Assembly: GCF_032401055.1 (NCBI RefSeq)
Contig: NZ_CP135529.1
Span: 2,790,001 to 2,854,000 of the forward strand
Direction: 5' to 3'
Origin: Tardiphaga sp. 709
GTDB lineage: Bacteria; Pseudomonadota; Alphaproteobacteria; Rhizobiales; Xanthobacteraceae
Length of the DNA stretch: 64,000 bases
Under the pieces are notes generated by a model. That model saw only the letters and a list, made by a program, of their open reading frames with translations. It was not told the DNA's origin and made no database searches. Positions 39,489-48,087 of this stretch are shown piece after piece (position 1 is the first letter of the stretch; each line of letters starts with the position of its first letter). Position numbers and translations under genes: made by a program.

Positions 39489-40982
39489 CTAGGCTGCGAT
39501 CGCCTGGTGCGCATCGCCTGCGATGACGCACTGGTTGCGGCCTGCCGCCTTCGCCGCATAGAGCGCCTTGTCGGCAGCTTCGACCAGTCCCGTCCACTCC
39601 ATCGTCACCAGCGGCTTCACGCTGGCGACGCCGACGCTGACCGTGAGCATCGCGGGATCCGCCGGCACCTGCTCGACGCGGCGCCGAATGGTTTCGGCAA
39701 CCTCATAGGCATCCTGCACGGTCGCACCGGGCAGCAGCACGGCGAACTCTTCCCCGCCATAGCGCGCGGCACAGTCGCCGGCGCGCTTCGCCGCTCCTGC
39801 GATGCAATTTGCGATCGCGATCAGGGCGGTGTCTCCGGATTGATGACCGAAGCTGTCGTTGAAAACCTTGAAATGGTCGGCGTCGATCAACAGCAGTGCC
39901 ATCGGCCGTGAATGCCTGATGGCACGGCGCCATTCCAGCTCCATCGCCGCATCGAATTTGCGGCGATTGCGCAGTCCAGTGAGACCATCGGTCGTGGCCA
40001 GTTCTTCGAGCTTGTGCTCTGCGTGTGCGCGGCGGCCTATTTCGCGCGCCAGAAACAGTGTCACCGCGGTGATGAAGATAATCAGCGCCAGCATGATGCC
40101 GCCGATCTTGATCGCCTGCTGATACCACAGACTGTAGATGCCGGCCCACGGTCGGCCGACGATCACGAGCAACGGCCGACCGCTGTCGCGCCACACATAG
40201 AGGCGCTCGATCTGGTCAACGACACCGACGCCCGAATACGACCCGTTGGACCGGCTCAGCGCCCGCATCACGCCGGGGGTCTTGCTCAGATCCCTGCCGA
40301 CCACATCGAGATCGAACGGCGTACGCATGATGACGACGCCGTCGCGGCGGATCACCGTGATGTTGTCGTCCTTGTTTAGCCGCAAGCGGCCGAACAAATC
40401 ATGAAAGTAGGCGAACCGGATGGCACCCGCGACGACGCCGGCAAAATTGCCATCGATGTCGGTGATGCGGCGGCTCAGCACGACGGAATACGCGCCCCGG
40501 TGCAGCATCGGTTTGCTGACATAGAGCCCGCGCTCACCATCGAACTTGTGTACCTTGAAGAACTCTTCGTCGGCACTGCTCTGCTTGGCAGGATCGAGCG
40601 ATGCCGCATCGATGATAAGATCGCCATACGCATCGAACACCTGAATGGATGCGAACTGGCGCGCTGATGCCGCATTGTCGAACAGGATCAGCTGGCGCAT
40701 TTCCTTGCTGAGCTTGTCGATCTCGGGCGTATTGATGCCGGAGATGACAGCGCGCAACGACAGATCGTATTGTTCAACGGTTCGACCTATATCAGAATCG
40801 ATGGAGGTGGCGAGGTTCTCGGCAGTCTGTCGCGCGAGCGCTTCCTCGCCGCGGCGCATATCGAGCATCACAGTGCCGCAAACGGCCGAAAAGCCAATGA
40901 TCGTGACCAGCGACGACAGAATCAACAGCTTGGCCGATAATGGCCAGCGTCGAATTCCCGTGCTTGCATTCCCCGACGTCAT
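39489..40982 (-). CDS. Membrane diguanylate cyclase with periplasmic sensor (497 aa)
   Basis: Makes the second messenger c-di-GMP. The ATG at 40982 follows GGAG at six bases. TM1 (LLILSSLVTIIGFSAVCGTV) is followed by a large extracytoplasmic dCache/PAS-like domain (about 45-290), TM2 (IKIGGIMLALIIFITAVTLF) and a GGDEF domain. The active site is GGEEF at 409-413, and an intact product-inhibition site RAGD lies five residues earlier, so it should be active and feedback-controlled. The ligand is unknown. Confidence 0.9.
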   Translation of the reverse strand: MTSGNASTGIRRWPLSAKLLILSSLVTIIGFSAVCGTVMLDMRRGEEALARQTAENLATSIDSDIGRTVEQYDLSLRAVISGINTPEIDKLSKEMRQLILFDNAASARQFASIQVFDAYGDLIIDAASLDPAKQSSADEEFFKVHKFDGERGLYVSKPMLHRGAYSVVLSRRITDIDGNFAGVVAGAIRFAYFHDLFGRLRLNKDDNITVIRRDGVVIMRTPFDLDVVGRDLSKTPGVMRALSRSNGSYSGVGVVDQIERLYVWRDSGRPLLVIVGRPWAGIYSLWYQQAIKIGGIMLALIIFITAVTLFLAREIGRRAHAEHKLEELATTDGLTGLRNRRKFDAAMELEWRRAIRHSRPMALLLIDADHFKVFNDSFGHQSGDTALIAIANCIAGAAKRAGDCAARYGGEEFAVLLPGATVQDAYEVAETIRRRVEQVPADPAMLTVSVGVASVKPLVTMEWTGLVEAADKALYAAKAAGRNQCVIAGDAHQAIAA

Positions 40983-41185
40983 CATGTGCTCCGTACCAGA
41001 CGGATGGCACGCCAATGCTTGCCGAGCGCTTAAATACCGCGACCCGGGTTCCACACGGCGTTAACGAACGGTTGCGGAAAATGCTCGGATGACGCACCCC
41101 CGGTGCTGATTTACCGAATCGGAGCTGTAGCGCCCGGTCGCGCGGGCGCGTATGACGTTTGCGAGATTATACCGAGGACAATTCC

Positions 41186-41458
41186 GTGCCTGACTACGAC
41201 CTGCTCCGCGCCTACCTGGCCAGCCAGACCAAGGACGAATTCGTGCTGAGCATGGATGCGATCGAGGAGATCATCGACGACGCGCTGCCGCGCGCGTCGC
41301 ACCGGGCCTCGTGGTGGGAGACCGAGCGCGCGCCCGATGAGCACATGCCGCAGCGCGAGGCCTGTATCGCAGCCGGCTTCATCGCCATCCGATTGCCCGA
41401 TGGCTCCGGTGTGAAATTTCGCCGGAAGACGGCCAAGTTCATGCGGAAGTGGAATTAG
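41186..41458 (+). CDS. Small conserved protein, DUF7662-like (90 aa)
   Basis: Function unknown. The GTG at 41186 has GAGGA seven bases upstream and starts MPDYDLLRAYLASQTKDEFV. The sequence IEEIIDDALPRASHRASWWE and a later AGFIAIRLPDGSGVKFRRK resemble small domain proteins often linked to nucleic acid or restriction contexts, but none is near. Cytoplasmic, with no membrane segment. Confidence 0.6.
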   Translation: MPDYDLLRAYLASQTKDEFVLSMDAIEEIIDDALPRASHRASWWETERAPDEHMPQREACIAAGFIAIRLPDGSGVKFRRKTAKFMRKWN

Positions 41459-41492
41459 GACGAGCGACGTGGCGCCCAGCGATTTTTGACCG

Positions 41493-43181
41493 CTATCGCT
41501 GCAGTCTCACACCCAGCATCACCACCGTCGAGGCCGTGCTCGCGCCAAGGATGTTTGAATCCAGGATATCGCGGCGCACCTGCGCCTTGAGCTGGATTTC
41601 ACGGTTCAGCTTGTAAACGAGATCACCCTGCAGCGAGTAGATCTTATCGAAGCGGAAGTTTTCCTGATAGTCCTGCGTCACGTAAGTGAACTTGCCCGTG
41701 GCCGTCAGCCAGCGCCGGAAGTCGTGATTGACCTCAACCGTATAGGTGCGCGTGAGAATGCCGGGAACGCCGGGCACGGTGGTCTCGTCGATCGACGTGG
41801 TCGAAACGAATTTCGCAGTCGTCAGCGGTGTGGCCGTCCAGATCAGCGACGCTGACGTCAGCAGGCCCTTGAGAACCTCCAGCCGCGTATCCGTATAGCT
41901 GCGCGCTGCATAACCGATCGACGCTTCGCCCGTCAGCAGACGCGTGAATTCAAACGTCGTGCCGGCCTTGATATAGCCGCCGCTGGAATCCCTGAGATAG
42001 CCGAAGCGATCCGCCCGATCGTCGTGCACACGGACATCGCCTTGGACTTCGGCGAATGGCTTCAGACCCGGCAGCACTTCATAGGTGGCGCGGCCGACGC
42101 CGCCATACTGATTGAAATTACGGTCATTGTTGTTGGTCTGGGTGCCGTCGGTCAGTTTCGAATCCTGATAGACGGTGCGATCGACGAGACCATCGACCTT
42201 GATCTGAAGGCGGTTGAAGTCCTTCTCGACCCCGAGCGACCCACCAGTCGTCGTGAACAGCGGGAACTCCTTCAAGCCGGCCTGAATGTTCGGGCTGCCC
42301 GGATTATCCGCGCCGACCCGCATACGCATTTCGCTGTTAACGCGCAGGTCGCGGGCGACATCGAGACGACCGGCGATCTTGCCGTTGAATTCGGCGCGAT
42401 CGACATTTTCGGGTGCCGGCGAAGTCTGGAATGGCGCTGCGGGAAACTGCTTCTCATAGCCGGTGAAGGAACCGCGCAGATCCACGATGATCGAGTGCCG
42501 CGTCCAGTCGGTTGCGGCCAGCAGTTCCGGCGCGACCTTGTAGAACGACGACCCCTTCGGCTGCACGAAGCGCGCCGGGTTGTTGTCGAAACCGCCATAG
42601 ATTTCCACGGCTGACTTCACGAGGAAGCTGCCGACGCGCACGCCGGTCGGCGCATAAGGATCGGGATCAACCGGCAATCGCCGGCGCGGCGGCTGACCCA
42701 CCACGGTGCCGGCAACCGATGGCGCGACGGGAGGCTTCGCGGCCTTGGCCGATGGCGGGGCCGGCCGCGTCTCGGGCACCAGCGGTGGCGGCGGACTGCC
42801 AGGCCCCACCGGCGGCTTTGGCTTCTTCGCGCCCGGATAATATTTGATCTGCTTGCGCTTGCGGTTGAGCGCATCGAATCCGGTGCCGGCGGCGCCCGAT
42901 GCGGCGGGTATGGGCGGTGTGATGATCGACTGTGGCAGGCGATCCGGCGATAGCTGGCTGCTCTGCAGCGTTCCATTTGGCTGAAGCGGCGCATCCGTCG
43001 TCCGGCGCGTGGGCAGATTCTGCGGCGACACGAAGCCGCCCGGGACCGGCGCCAGCAGGTCTGACGTCAATGCTTGCGAGAATGCCGGAGATGGCATCAG
43101 GAGGCTCAGACACAGACATGCCGAAACCGCGCCGTTGGCCCAGGCGCGGTTGCGGCGGTCGCGTACTCGACCCATCCTCAC
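41493..43181 (-). CDS. Outer-membrane beta-barrel protein, BBP2-like (562 aa)
   Basis: Exported protein with a signal peptide ending near PAFSQA (about residue 37), a Pro-rich linker (about 85-165) and a long C-terminal region of alternating beta strands (about 180-562) ending in VVMLGVRLQR, in keeping with an outer-membrane barrel of the BBP2_2 type. Relatives are linked to polysaccharide export in some alphaproteobacteria. The GTG at 43181 has GGAG 11 bases upstream. It is divergent from kdsD, which fits an envelope role. Confidence 0.7.
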   Translation of the reverse strand: MRMGRVRDRRNRAWANGAVSACLCLSLLMPSPAFSQALTSDLLAPVPGGFVSPQNLPTRRTTDAPLQPNGTLQSSQLSPDRLPQSIITPPIPAASGAAGTGFDALNRKRKQIKYYPGAKKPKPPVGPGSPPPPLVPETRPAPPSAKAAKPPVAPSVAGTVVGQPPRRRLPVDPDPYAPTGVRVGSFLVKSAVEIYGGFDNNPARFVQPKGSSFYKVAPELLAATDWTRHSIIVDLRGSFTGYEKQFPAAPFQTSPAPENVDRAEFNGKIAGRLDVARDLRVNSEMRMRVGADNPGSPNIQAGLKEFPLFTTTGGSLGVEKDFNRLQIKVDGLVDRTVYQDSKLTDGTQTNNNDRNFNQYGGVGRATYEVLPGLKPFAEVQGDVRVHDDRADRFGYLRDSSGGYIKAGTTFEFTRLLTGEASIGYAARSYTDTRLEVLKGLLTSASLIWTATPLTTAKFVSTTSIDETTVPGVPGILTRTYTVEVNHDFRRWLTATGKFTYVTQDYQENFRFDKIYSLQGDLVYKLNREIQLKAQVRRDILDSNILGASTASTVVMLGVRLQR

Positions 43182-43391
43182 GATCAGAAAAACTCCAACA
43201 CCATCAAAAGCTTACAAAATCCACCAAGAGCGACGCCGGAGGCGCGCGCGACAACTCATGGTTAAGGGAGTTAAAACGCTTATGGTTAATGGCCCGTTGA
43301 GATCGCATCGGCGGGGTTTCGCCAGGCAGGCCCAGCCGTGCTAAGAGGACGGCGACACAGCCGGACAATTTACGGCCCCAGGATGCGATTG

Positions 43392-44417
43392 ATGCCCCTC
43401 TCCAAGACACCCGGCCTTCCGACGAAAACGACGGCAGCGATGAGCGATCAGGCCATTGAAGCGATTGCCTCGGCGCTGCGTACGCTGGAGGCCGAAGCCA
43501 GCGGCGTCACTGCGCTGGCAACCGCGCTGCAATCCGACCTCGGCCCGGCCTTCGTCGCGGCCGCCGACCTGATCCTCAAGGCCAAAGGCCGCCTGATCAT
43601 CACGGGCCTCGGCAAGTCCGGTCATATTGGCCGCAAGATCGCCGCGACCTTCGCATCGACCGGTACACCCGCCTTTTTCGTGCACGCCGCCGAAGCCAGC
43701 CATGGCGATCTCGGCATGATCACGCCCGACGACGTCATCATGGCGCTGTCCTGGTCCGGCGAGCAGCCGGAGATGAAGAACCTCATCACCTATGCCAAGC
43801 GTTTCAGGATCGGCGTGGTCGCGATCACCTCCGAAGCCACCTCGACGCTGGCCGAGGCCGCCGATGTCGCGCTGACGCTGCCGAAGGCGCGCGAGGCCTG
43901 CCCACATAATCTCGCCCCCACGACGTCGTCGCTGATGATGCTGGCGATGGGCGACGCGCTGGCGATCGCGCTGCTGGAAGGCCGTGGCTTTACGTCGGTG
44001 GATTTCAGCGTGCTGCATCCCGGCGGCAAGCTGGGCGCGATGCTGAAATACACCCGCGACCTCATGCATTCAGGCGACGCCGTGCCGCTCAAGCCGCTCG
44101 GCACCAAGATGTCCGACGCGCTGGTGGAAATGTCATCGAAGGGCTTTGGCTGCGTCGGCATCACCGACGGCAACGGCCATGTGGTCGGCATCGTCACCGA
44201 TGGCGATCTCCGCCGTCACATGCGCGCCGACCTGATGACGGTGTCGGTCGATGAAGTCATGACCAAGAACCCCAAGACCATCAGCCGTGACCTGCTCGCC
44301 GGCGAAGCCTTGGAAATCCTCAACTCGTCGAAGATCACCGCGCTGCTAGTGACGGATGCGCGAAAGCCCGTCGGCATCGTGCATCTGCATGATCTGCTGC
44401 GGGCAGGCGTGGCGTAA
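43392..44417 (+). CDS. kdsD: Arabinose-5-phosphate isomerase (341 aa)
   Basis: Interconverts ribulose-5-phosphate and arabinose-5-phosphate, the first step towards Kdo of lipopolysaccharide. The SIS domain (GRLIITGLGKSGHIGRKIAA, SHGDLGMI with the conserved acid) is followed by two CBS domains (about 215-335, DLMHSGDAVPL and EVMTKNPKTI). The ATG at 43392 has AGGA eight bases upstream; 43383 is an alternative. Length is normal. Confidence 0.9.
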   Translation: MPLSKTPGLPTKTTAAMSDQAIEAIASALRTLEAEASGVTALATALQSDLGPAFVAAADLILKAKGRLIITGLGKSGHIGRKIAATFASTGTPAFFVHAAEASHGDLGMITPDDVIMALSWSGEQPEMKNLITYAKRFRIGVVAITSEATSTLAEAADVALTLPKAREACPHNLAPTTSSLMMLAMGDALAIALLEGRGFTSVDFSVLHPGGKLGAMLKYTRDLMHSGDAVPLKPLGTKMSDALVEMSSKGFGCVGITDGNGHVVGIVTDGDLRRHMRADLMTVSVDEVMTKNPKTISRDLLAGEALEILNSSKITALLVTDARKPVGIVHLHDLLRAGVA

Positions 44418-44423
44418 GCCACG

Positions 44424-44972
44424 TCAGCTGGCAGTTCGCGGGAACCTTGCCGCATTCGCTTCGAGTGGCAATGCCAAGCCGTTCGCGATGTACGACACCG
44501 TGCGATAGAATCCGCACAGCAGGATGATCTCGAAGGTTTTCGCGTCATCGTAGTGAGCGGCCAGCGTCTTGAATTCCTCATCGCTGAGCGTCGCGCGATG
44601 ATGGAGCGCATCGACTGCCGCGATCAGAGCTTGTTCCGCTGACGACCAGCATGTCGCCTGTGCGTCGTCATCGACGGTCGCCCTCACCTCCGCATCCGTC
44701 AATTTCGCTGCGTCTGCGAAGGCCGCGACATGGACGCCCCATTCGTATTCGCAACCCGTCAGTGCGCAGGTGCGATCTATGACAATCTCGCGCTCCCGCA
44801 GCGACAGCGGTCCGCGATCAAGCAGGCCAGCTGTGCGAAATTTGCTCCATGCCCTCGGATGACCGGCGATCACGCGAAACAGCATCAGCGGCGGCGCGCC
44901 GCGCATGATCGCATCGAATTGCGCCTGAATGTCAGGATCATAGGGCGGCTGCAACGGCGCGATGCGTGACAT
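44424..44972 (-). CDS. Carboxymuconolactone decarboxylase/AhpD-like protein (182 aa)
   Basis: All-helical AhpD-like fold. The ATG at 44972 has GGAG six bases upstream. The segment IVIDRTCALTGCEYEWGVHVAAF carries two cysteines in a CxxxxC arrangement instead of the CxxC of peroxidase-linked AhpD, plus the conserved Glu and His. A redox or hydrolytic role is possible. It is divergent from an HxlR regulator with two operator-like palindromes between them, so it is very probably that regulator's target. Confidence 0.85.
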   Translation of the reverse strand: MSRIAPLQPPYDPDIQAQFDAIMRGAPPLMLFRVIAGHPRAWSKFRTAGLLDRGPLSLREREIVIDRTCALTGCEYEWGVHVAAFADAAKLTDAEVRATVDDDAQATCWSSAEQALIAAVDALHHRATLSDEEFKTLAAHYDDAKTFEIILLCGFYRTVSYIANGLALPLEANAARFPRTAS

Positions 44973-44984
44973 AGCCAACTCCAG

Positions 44985-45003
44985 CGCTACAATAATCGTA
45001 GCG
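44985..45003. promoter_or_regulatory. HxlR operator candidate 1 (CGCTAC-N7-GTAGCG)
   Basis: Perfect six-base arms with a seven-base centre, 13 bases upstream of the AhpD-like start. Its centre lies 22 bases, two helical turns, from a second copy of the same design. Confidence 0.6.
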
Positions 45004-45006
45004 ATA

Positions 45007-45025
45007 TGCTACATATTCTGTAGCA
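45007..45025. promoter_or_regulatory. HxlR operator candidate 2 (TGCTAC-N7-GTAGCA)
   Basis: Perfect six-base arms sharing the GCTAC-N7-GTAGC core of the first copy, 20 bases before the HxlR start. Two phased sites suit cooperative binding of two regulator dimers on one face of the helix. Confidence 0.6.
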
Positions 45026-45044
45026 CCCTGCAAGAGAGAATGTG

Positions 45045-45386
45045 ATGGCAAAGTCCGTTTCCAAACAGCCCAGACGCGCTGTGCGTGGCTCGACGACCGG
45101 CCGACCGATCATGGCGCTGCTCGACCTGCTAGGCCGGCGCTGGACGCTGCGCATTCTTTGGGAGTTGCGTGAGCGCTCCCTGACCTCACGAGCGCTGCGC
45201 GAGGCTTGCGACGACGCGTCCCCTACCGTTCTCCAAGCACGCCTGAGCGATCTCAGGGACGCGGGTCTGATCGCGCTGCAGCCGGACGGCTATGGGCTGA
45301 CGGATACAGGCCGGGAGTTGCAGGACACCTTCCTGCCACTGCATCGTTTTGCGGAGCGGTGGAGCAAATCGCTGGCGGCTGACTGA
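45045..45386 (+). CDS. HxlR-family transcriptional regulator (113 aa)
   Basis: Winged-helix DNA-binding protein acting as a dimer. The ATG at 45045 follows GAGAG. Core LLGRRWTLRILWELRERSLT and the recognition region ASPTVLQARLSDLRDAGLI are typical. Its single Cys (about residue 55, ALREACDDAS) is in the stretch that senses electrophiles or oxidants in HypR-type members, so redox sensing is possible. It is divergent from the AhpD-like gene and abuts the convergent nfeD-like gene. Confidence 0.88.
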   Translation: MAKSVSKQPRRAVRGSTTGRPIMALLDLLGRRWTLRILWELRERSLTSRALREACDDASPTVLQARLSDLRDAGLIALQPDGYGLTDTGRELQDTFLPLHRFAERWSKSLAAD

Positions 45387-45830
45387 TCAAGCCACATCCA
45401 CCGTCAGGCTCGCTCCGTCCGCCTTCACGATCTTCACCTTGGTGCCTGCCGGCGTATCCGGGCCACTGACGCGCCAGACCGTGTCGTCGATGCGCACGAT
45501 GCCCTCACCGTCGATGATTGGCCGATCGAGCGTGCAGACACGGCCGACCAGCGCATCGGAGCGCTTATTGAGGAACGGGTTCGGATTGGCGCCGGGCTTC
45601 TGACGCGCAATCCGTCGCCACAGCGGGACGGCTGCCAGCGCGAACAACCCGAACAGCAGGATCTGCACTTGCCAGGACGGCGTGACGATGAAGGACAGCA
45701 CGCCGACCAGGAAAGCGGACAGCCCAAGCCAGAACATGAAGACGCCGGGCGCCAGCAGCTCCAGCGCCATCAGTAGCACGCCGAAGATCAACCAGTTCCA
45801 GCTACCCAAAGTGACGAACATTTCGGCCAT
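45387..45830 (-). CDS. NfeD-family membrane protein (147 aa)
   Basis: Short NfeD-type partner of SPFH proteins. Three or four N-terminal hydrophobic segments (about 10-75) precede an OB-fold domain (DALVGRVCTLDRPIIDGEGIVRIDD). It begins 10 bases after the SPFH gene, forming a classic two-gene operon. Such pairs organise membrane microdomains or aid membrane protein quality control. Confidence 0.88.
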   Translation of the reverse strand: MAEMFVTLGSWNWLIFGVLLMALELLAPGVFMFWLGLSAFLVGVLSFIVTPSWQVQILLFGLFALAAVPLWRRIARQKPGANPNPFLNKRSDALVGRVCTLDRPIIDGEGIVRIDDTVWRVSGPDTPAGTKVKIVKADGASLTVDVA

Positions 45831-45840
45831 TGCGAAATCC

Positions 45841-46830
45841 CTAGCTGCGCGGCGGCGTTGTACCCGCCGGCGGCACTGATCCGCTGCGGCGCGCGGCAGC
45901 CTGGGCCGAGGTCGAGTTCTCGCCGAAGGTCGCCTTGGCGATCTCGCCGATACCGGCCAGCGAGCCCAGCATGCTCATGGCTTCCACCGGCAGCATGATG
46001 ACCTTCTGGTTCGGCGATTCCGCGAGCTGGCCGAATGCCTTGATGTATTTGTCAGCAATGAAGTAGTTCAGCGCCGCAACGTCACCCTTCGAAATTGCCT
46101 CCGACACCACCCGCGTTGCGTTGGCTTCGGCCTCTGCGGACCGCTCGCGTGCCTCGGCGTCACGGAACGCAGCCTCGCGGCGGCCTTCCGCCTGCAGGAT
46201 CTGGCCCTGTTTGGCACCTTCGGCACGGAGAATCTCCGACTGGCGCTGACCCTCGGCCTGCAGAATGTCGGCGCGCTTGACGCGTTCGGCCTTCATCTGC
46301 CGGCCCATGGCTTCGACCAGATCGGCCGGCGGTACGATGTCCTTGATTTCGATACGGTTGACCTTGAGGCCCCATGGCGACACCGCGGCATCGACGACGC
46401 GCAGCAGCCGCTCATTGATCTCGTCGCGATGCGACAGCACCTGATCGAGGTCCATCGAGCCCATCACCGAACGGATATTAGTCATGGTCAGCACAATGAT
46501 CGCCTGATTGAGGTCGGACACTTCGTAGCTTGCCTTGGCCGCGTCGAACACCTGGAAGAACGCGACGCCGTCCACGGTGACGGTGGCGTTGTCCTTGGTG
46601 ATCACTTCCTGCTCGGGGATGCTGATCACCTGCTCCATCATGTTCATCTTGCGACCGACGCGATCGAAATACGGAATGATGAGATTGAGGCCCGGCGACA
46701 GCGTACGGGTGAATTTACCGAAGCGCTCGATGGTCCAGTCATAGCCCTGCGGCACAGTCTTCACACCGGCAAACAGCGTGAAGATGATCAGCAGCACAAC
46801 GGCGATGGCGAAAATGTCGTAACCGGACAT
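45841..46830 (-). CDS. SPFH/stomatin-like protein, QmcA type (329 aa)
   Basis: Band-7 membrane scaffold. One N-terminal membrane segment ([18 protein letters not shown]) precedes the SPFH domain ([36 protein letters not shown]) and a long Ala/Glu-rich coiled coil (about 175-260). The ATG at 46830 has GGAG six bases upstream. The NfeD-like gene follows directly; the pair resembles qmcA-ybbK of enterics. Confidence 0.9.
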   Translation of the reverse strand: MSGYDIFAIAVVLLIIFTLFAGVKTVPQGYDWTIERFGKFTRTLSPGLNLIIPYFDRVGRKMNMMEQVISIPEQEVITKDNATVTVDGVAFFQVFDAAKASYEVSDLNQAIIVLTMTNIRSVMGSMDLDQVLSHRDEINERLLRVVDAAVSPWGLKVNRIEIKDIVPPADLVEAMGRQMKAERVKRADILQAEGQRQSEILRAEGAKQGQILQAEGRREAAFRDAEARERSAEAEANATRVVSEAISKGDVAALNYFIADKYIKAFGQLAESPNQKVIMLPVEAMSMLGSLAGIGEIAKATFGENSTSAQAAARRSGSVPPAGTTPPRS

Positions 46831-46978
46831 CAAAGTCTCCCTGCGGCAAAATGGACGCGCAACATATGGCGCCTCGTTGTTTTGTCGGCGTGAAGGATTT
46901 TAAGGTTCGAGACCGGGAAAAGCGAGCGCCGTCACGTCTGCGCGAGGAAACTCCGCGGACCGCGGAGCTTGATGGCTT

Positions 46979-48016
46979 CTAGATCCAGCCCTGCAGCTCG
47001 CGCAGCACCAGCTGGCGGATCGTATCCATACCCTCATCACTATCGTTGAGGCAGGGGATCGCAGAGAATTGCTCGCCGCCATTGTGCATGAAGATCTCGC
47101 AATTCTCCTGCGCGATTTCTTCCAGCGTTTCCAGACAGTCGGCCGAGAAGCCAGGCATTACGACGGCAATGCGACGCACACCGTCCTTGGCGAGTTGCTC
47201 GATGGTCTTGTCCGTATACGGCTGAAGCCAGGCATCGAAGCCGAAACGGGACTGGAAGGTCAGCAGCAGCTTCGGCGCGTCCGGTCCAAGCCGCTTGCGC
47301 AGCGCTTCGGCCGTGGCCACGCACTGCGCCTGATAGGGATCGCCCTTGTCGATATATTTCTGCGGCATGCCGTGGAACGACGCCACGATCATTTCCGGCA
47401 CGAAGGACAGCGTCGCCAGATGCTTCTCGATCGAGATCGCCAGCGCGCCGATATAATCCGGCTCGTCATAATAAGGCGGCGTGACCCGCAGCGTCGGCTG
47501 CGCCCGCATGGTACCGAGCACGCGGAACACTTCGTCGCAGACGGTCGCAGAGGTCGCGGCAGAATATTGCGGATAGAGCGGCACCACCAGAATGCGGTTG
47601 CAGCCCTTTGCGGTGAGTTCAGCGATGCGGGAACGGATCGACGGATTGCCGTAGCGCATCGCCCAGTCCACCACAAGATGGGTATGACTATCGAGCGACG
47701 CAGCCAGCTTGTCCGACTGCGCACGGGTAATCGTCTTCAGCGGAGACTCGTTCTTCTCCGTGTTCCAGATCTTCAGATAGTCCTTGGCCTTGCGGCGCGG
47801 CCGTGTGGTCAGGATGATGCCGTTGAGGATCAGCTTCCACAGCAGACCCTGGTTCTCGATCACGCGTGGATCGGACAGGAACTCTCTGAGATAGACGCGC
47901 ACGCCGCGAGTATCCGCCGTGTCGGGAGTTCCGAGATTGACCAGCAAGACGCCGACGCGTTCCGGTATCTCCAGGGTGGAGGCCGGTGGCTGCTCGAGGG
48001 AAACGACATTTGTCAT
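46979..48016 (-). CDS. hemH: Ferrochelatase (345 aa)
   Basis: Last step of haem synthesis, inserting ferrous iron into protoporphyrin IX. Family blocks: GVLLVNLGTPDTADTRGVRVYLREFLSDPRV at the N-terminus, VVPLYPQYSAATSATV, IVASFHGMPQKYIDKGDPY with the catalytic His, and the Glu in CLETLEEIAQEN near the C-terminus. Length is normal, and the protein is soluble or membrane-peripheral. Confidence 0.93.
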   Translation of the reverse strand: MTNVVSLEQPPASTLEIPERVGVLLVNLGTPDTADTRGVRVYLREFLSDPRVIENQGLLWKLILNGIILTTRPRRKAKDYLKIWNTEKNESPLKTITRAQSDKLAASLDSHTHLVVDWAMRYGNPSIRSRIAELTAKGCNRILVVPLYPQYSAATSATVCDEVFRVLGTMRAQPTLRVTPPYYDEPDYIGALAISIEKHLATLSFVPEMIVASFHGMPQKYIDKGDPYQAQCVATAEALRKRLGPDAPKLLLTFQSRFGFDAWLQPYTDKTIEQLAKDGVRRIAVVMPGFSADCLETLEEIAQENCEIFMHNGGEQFSAIPCLNDSDEGMDTIRQLVLRELQGWI

Positions 48017-48087
48017 GATGCCGGTGGCTTCGCGCTTTGGCTTGACCTTGTCAAGACGACGGACTGTCCATCAGGGCAGGACAGCGA

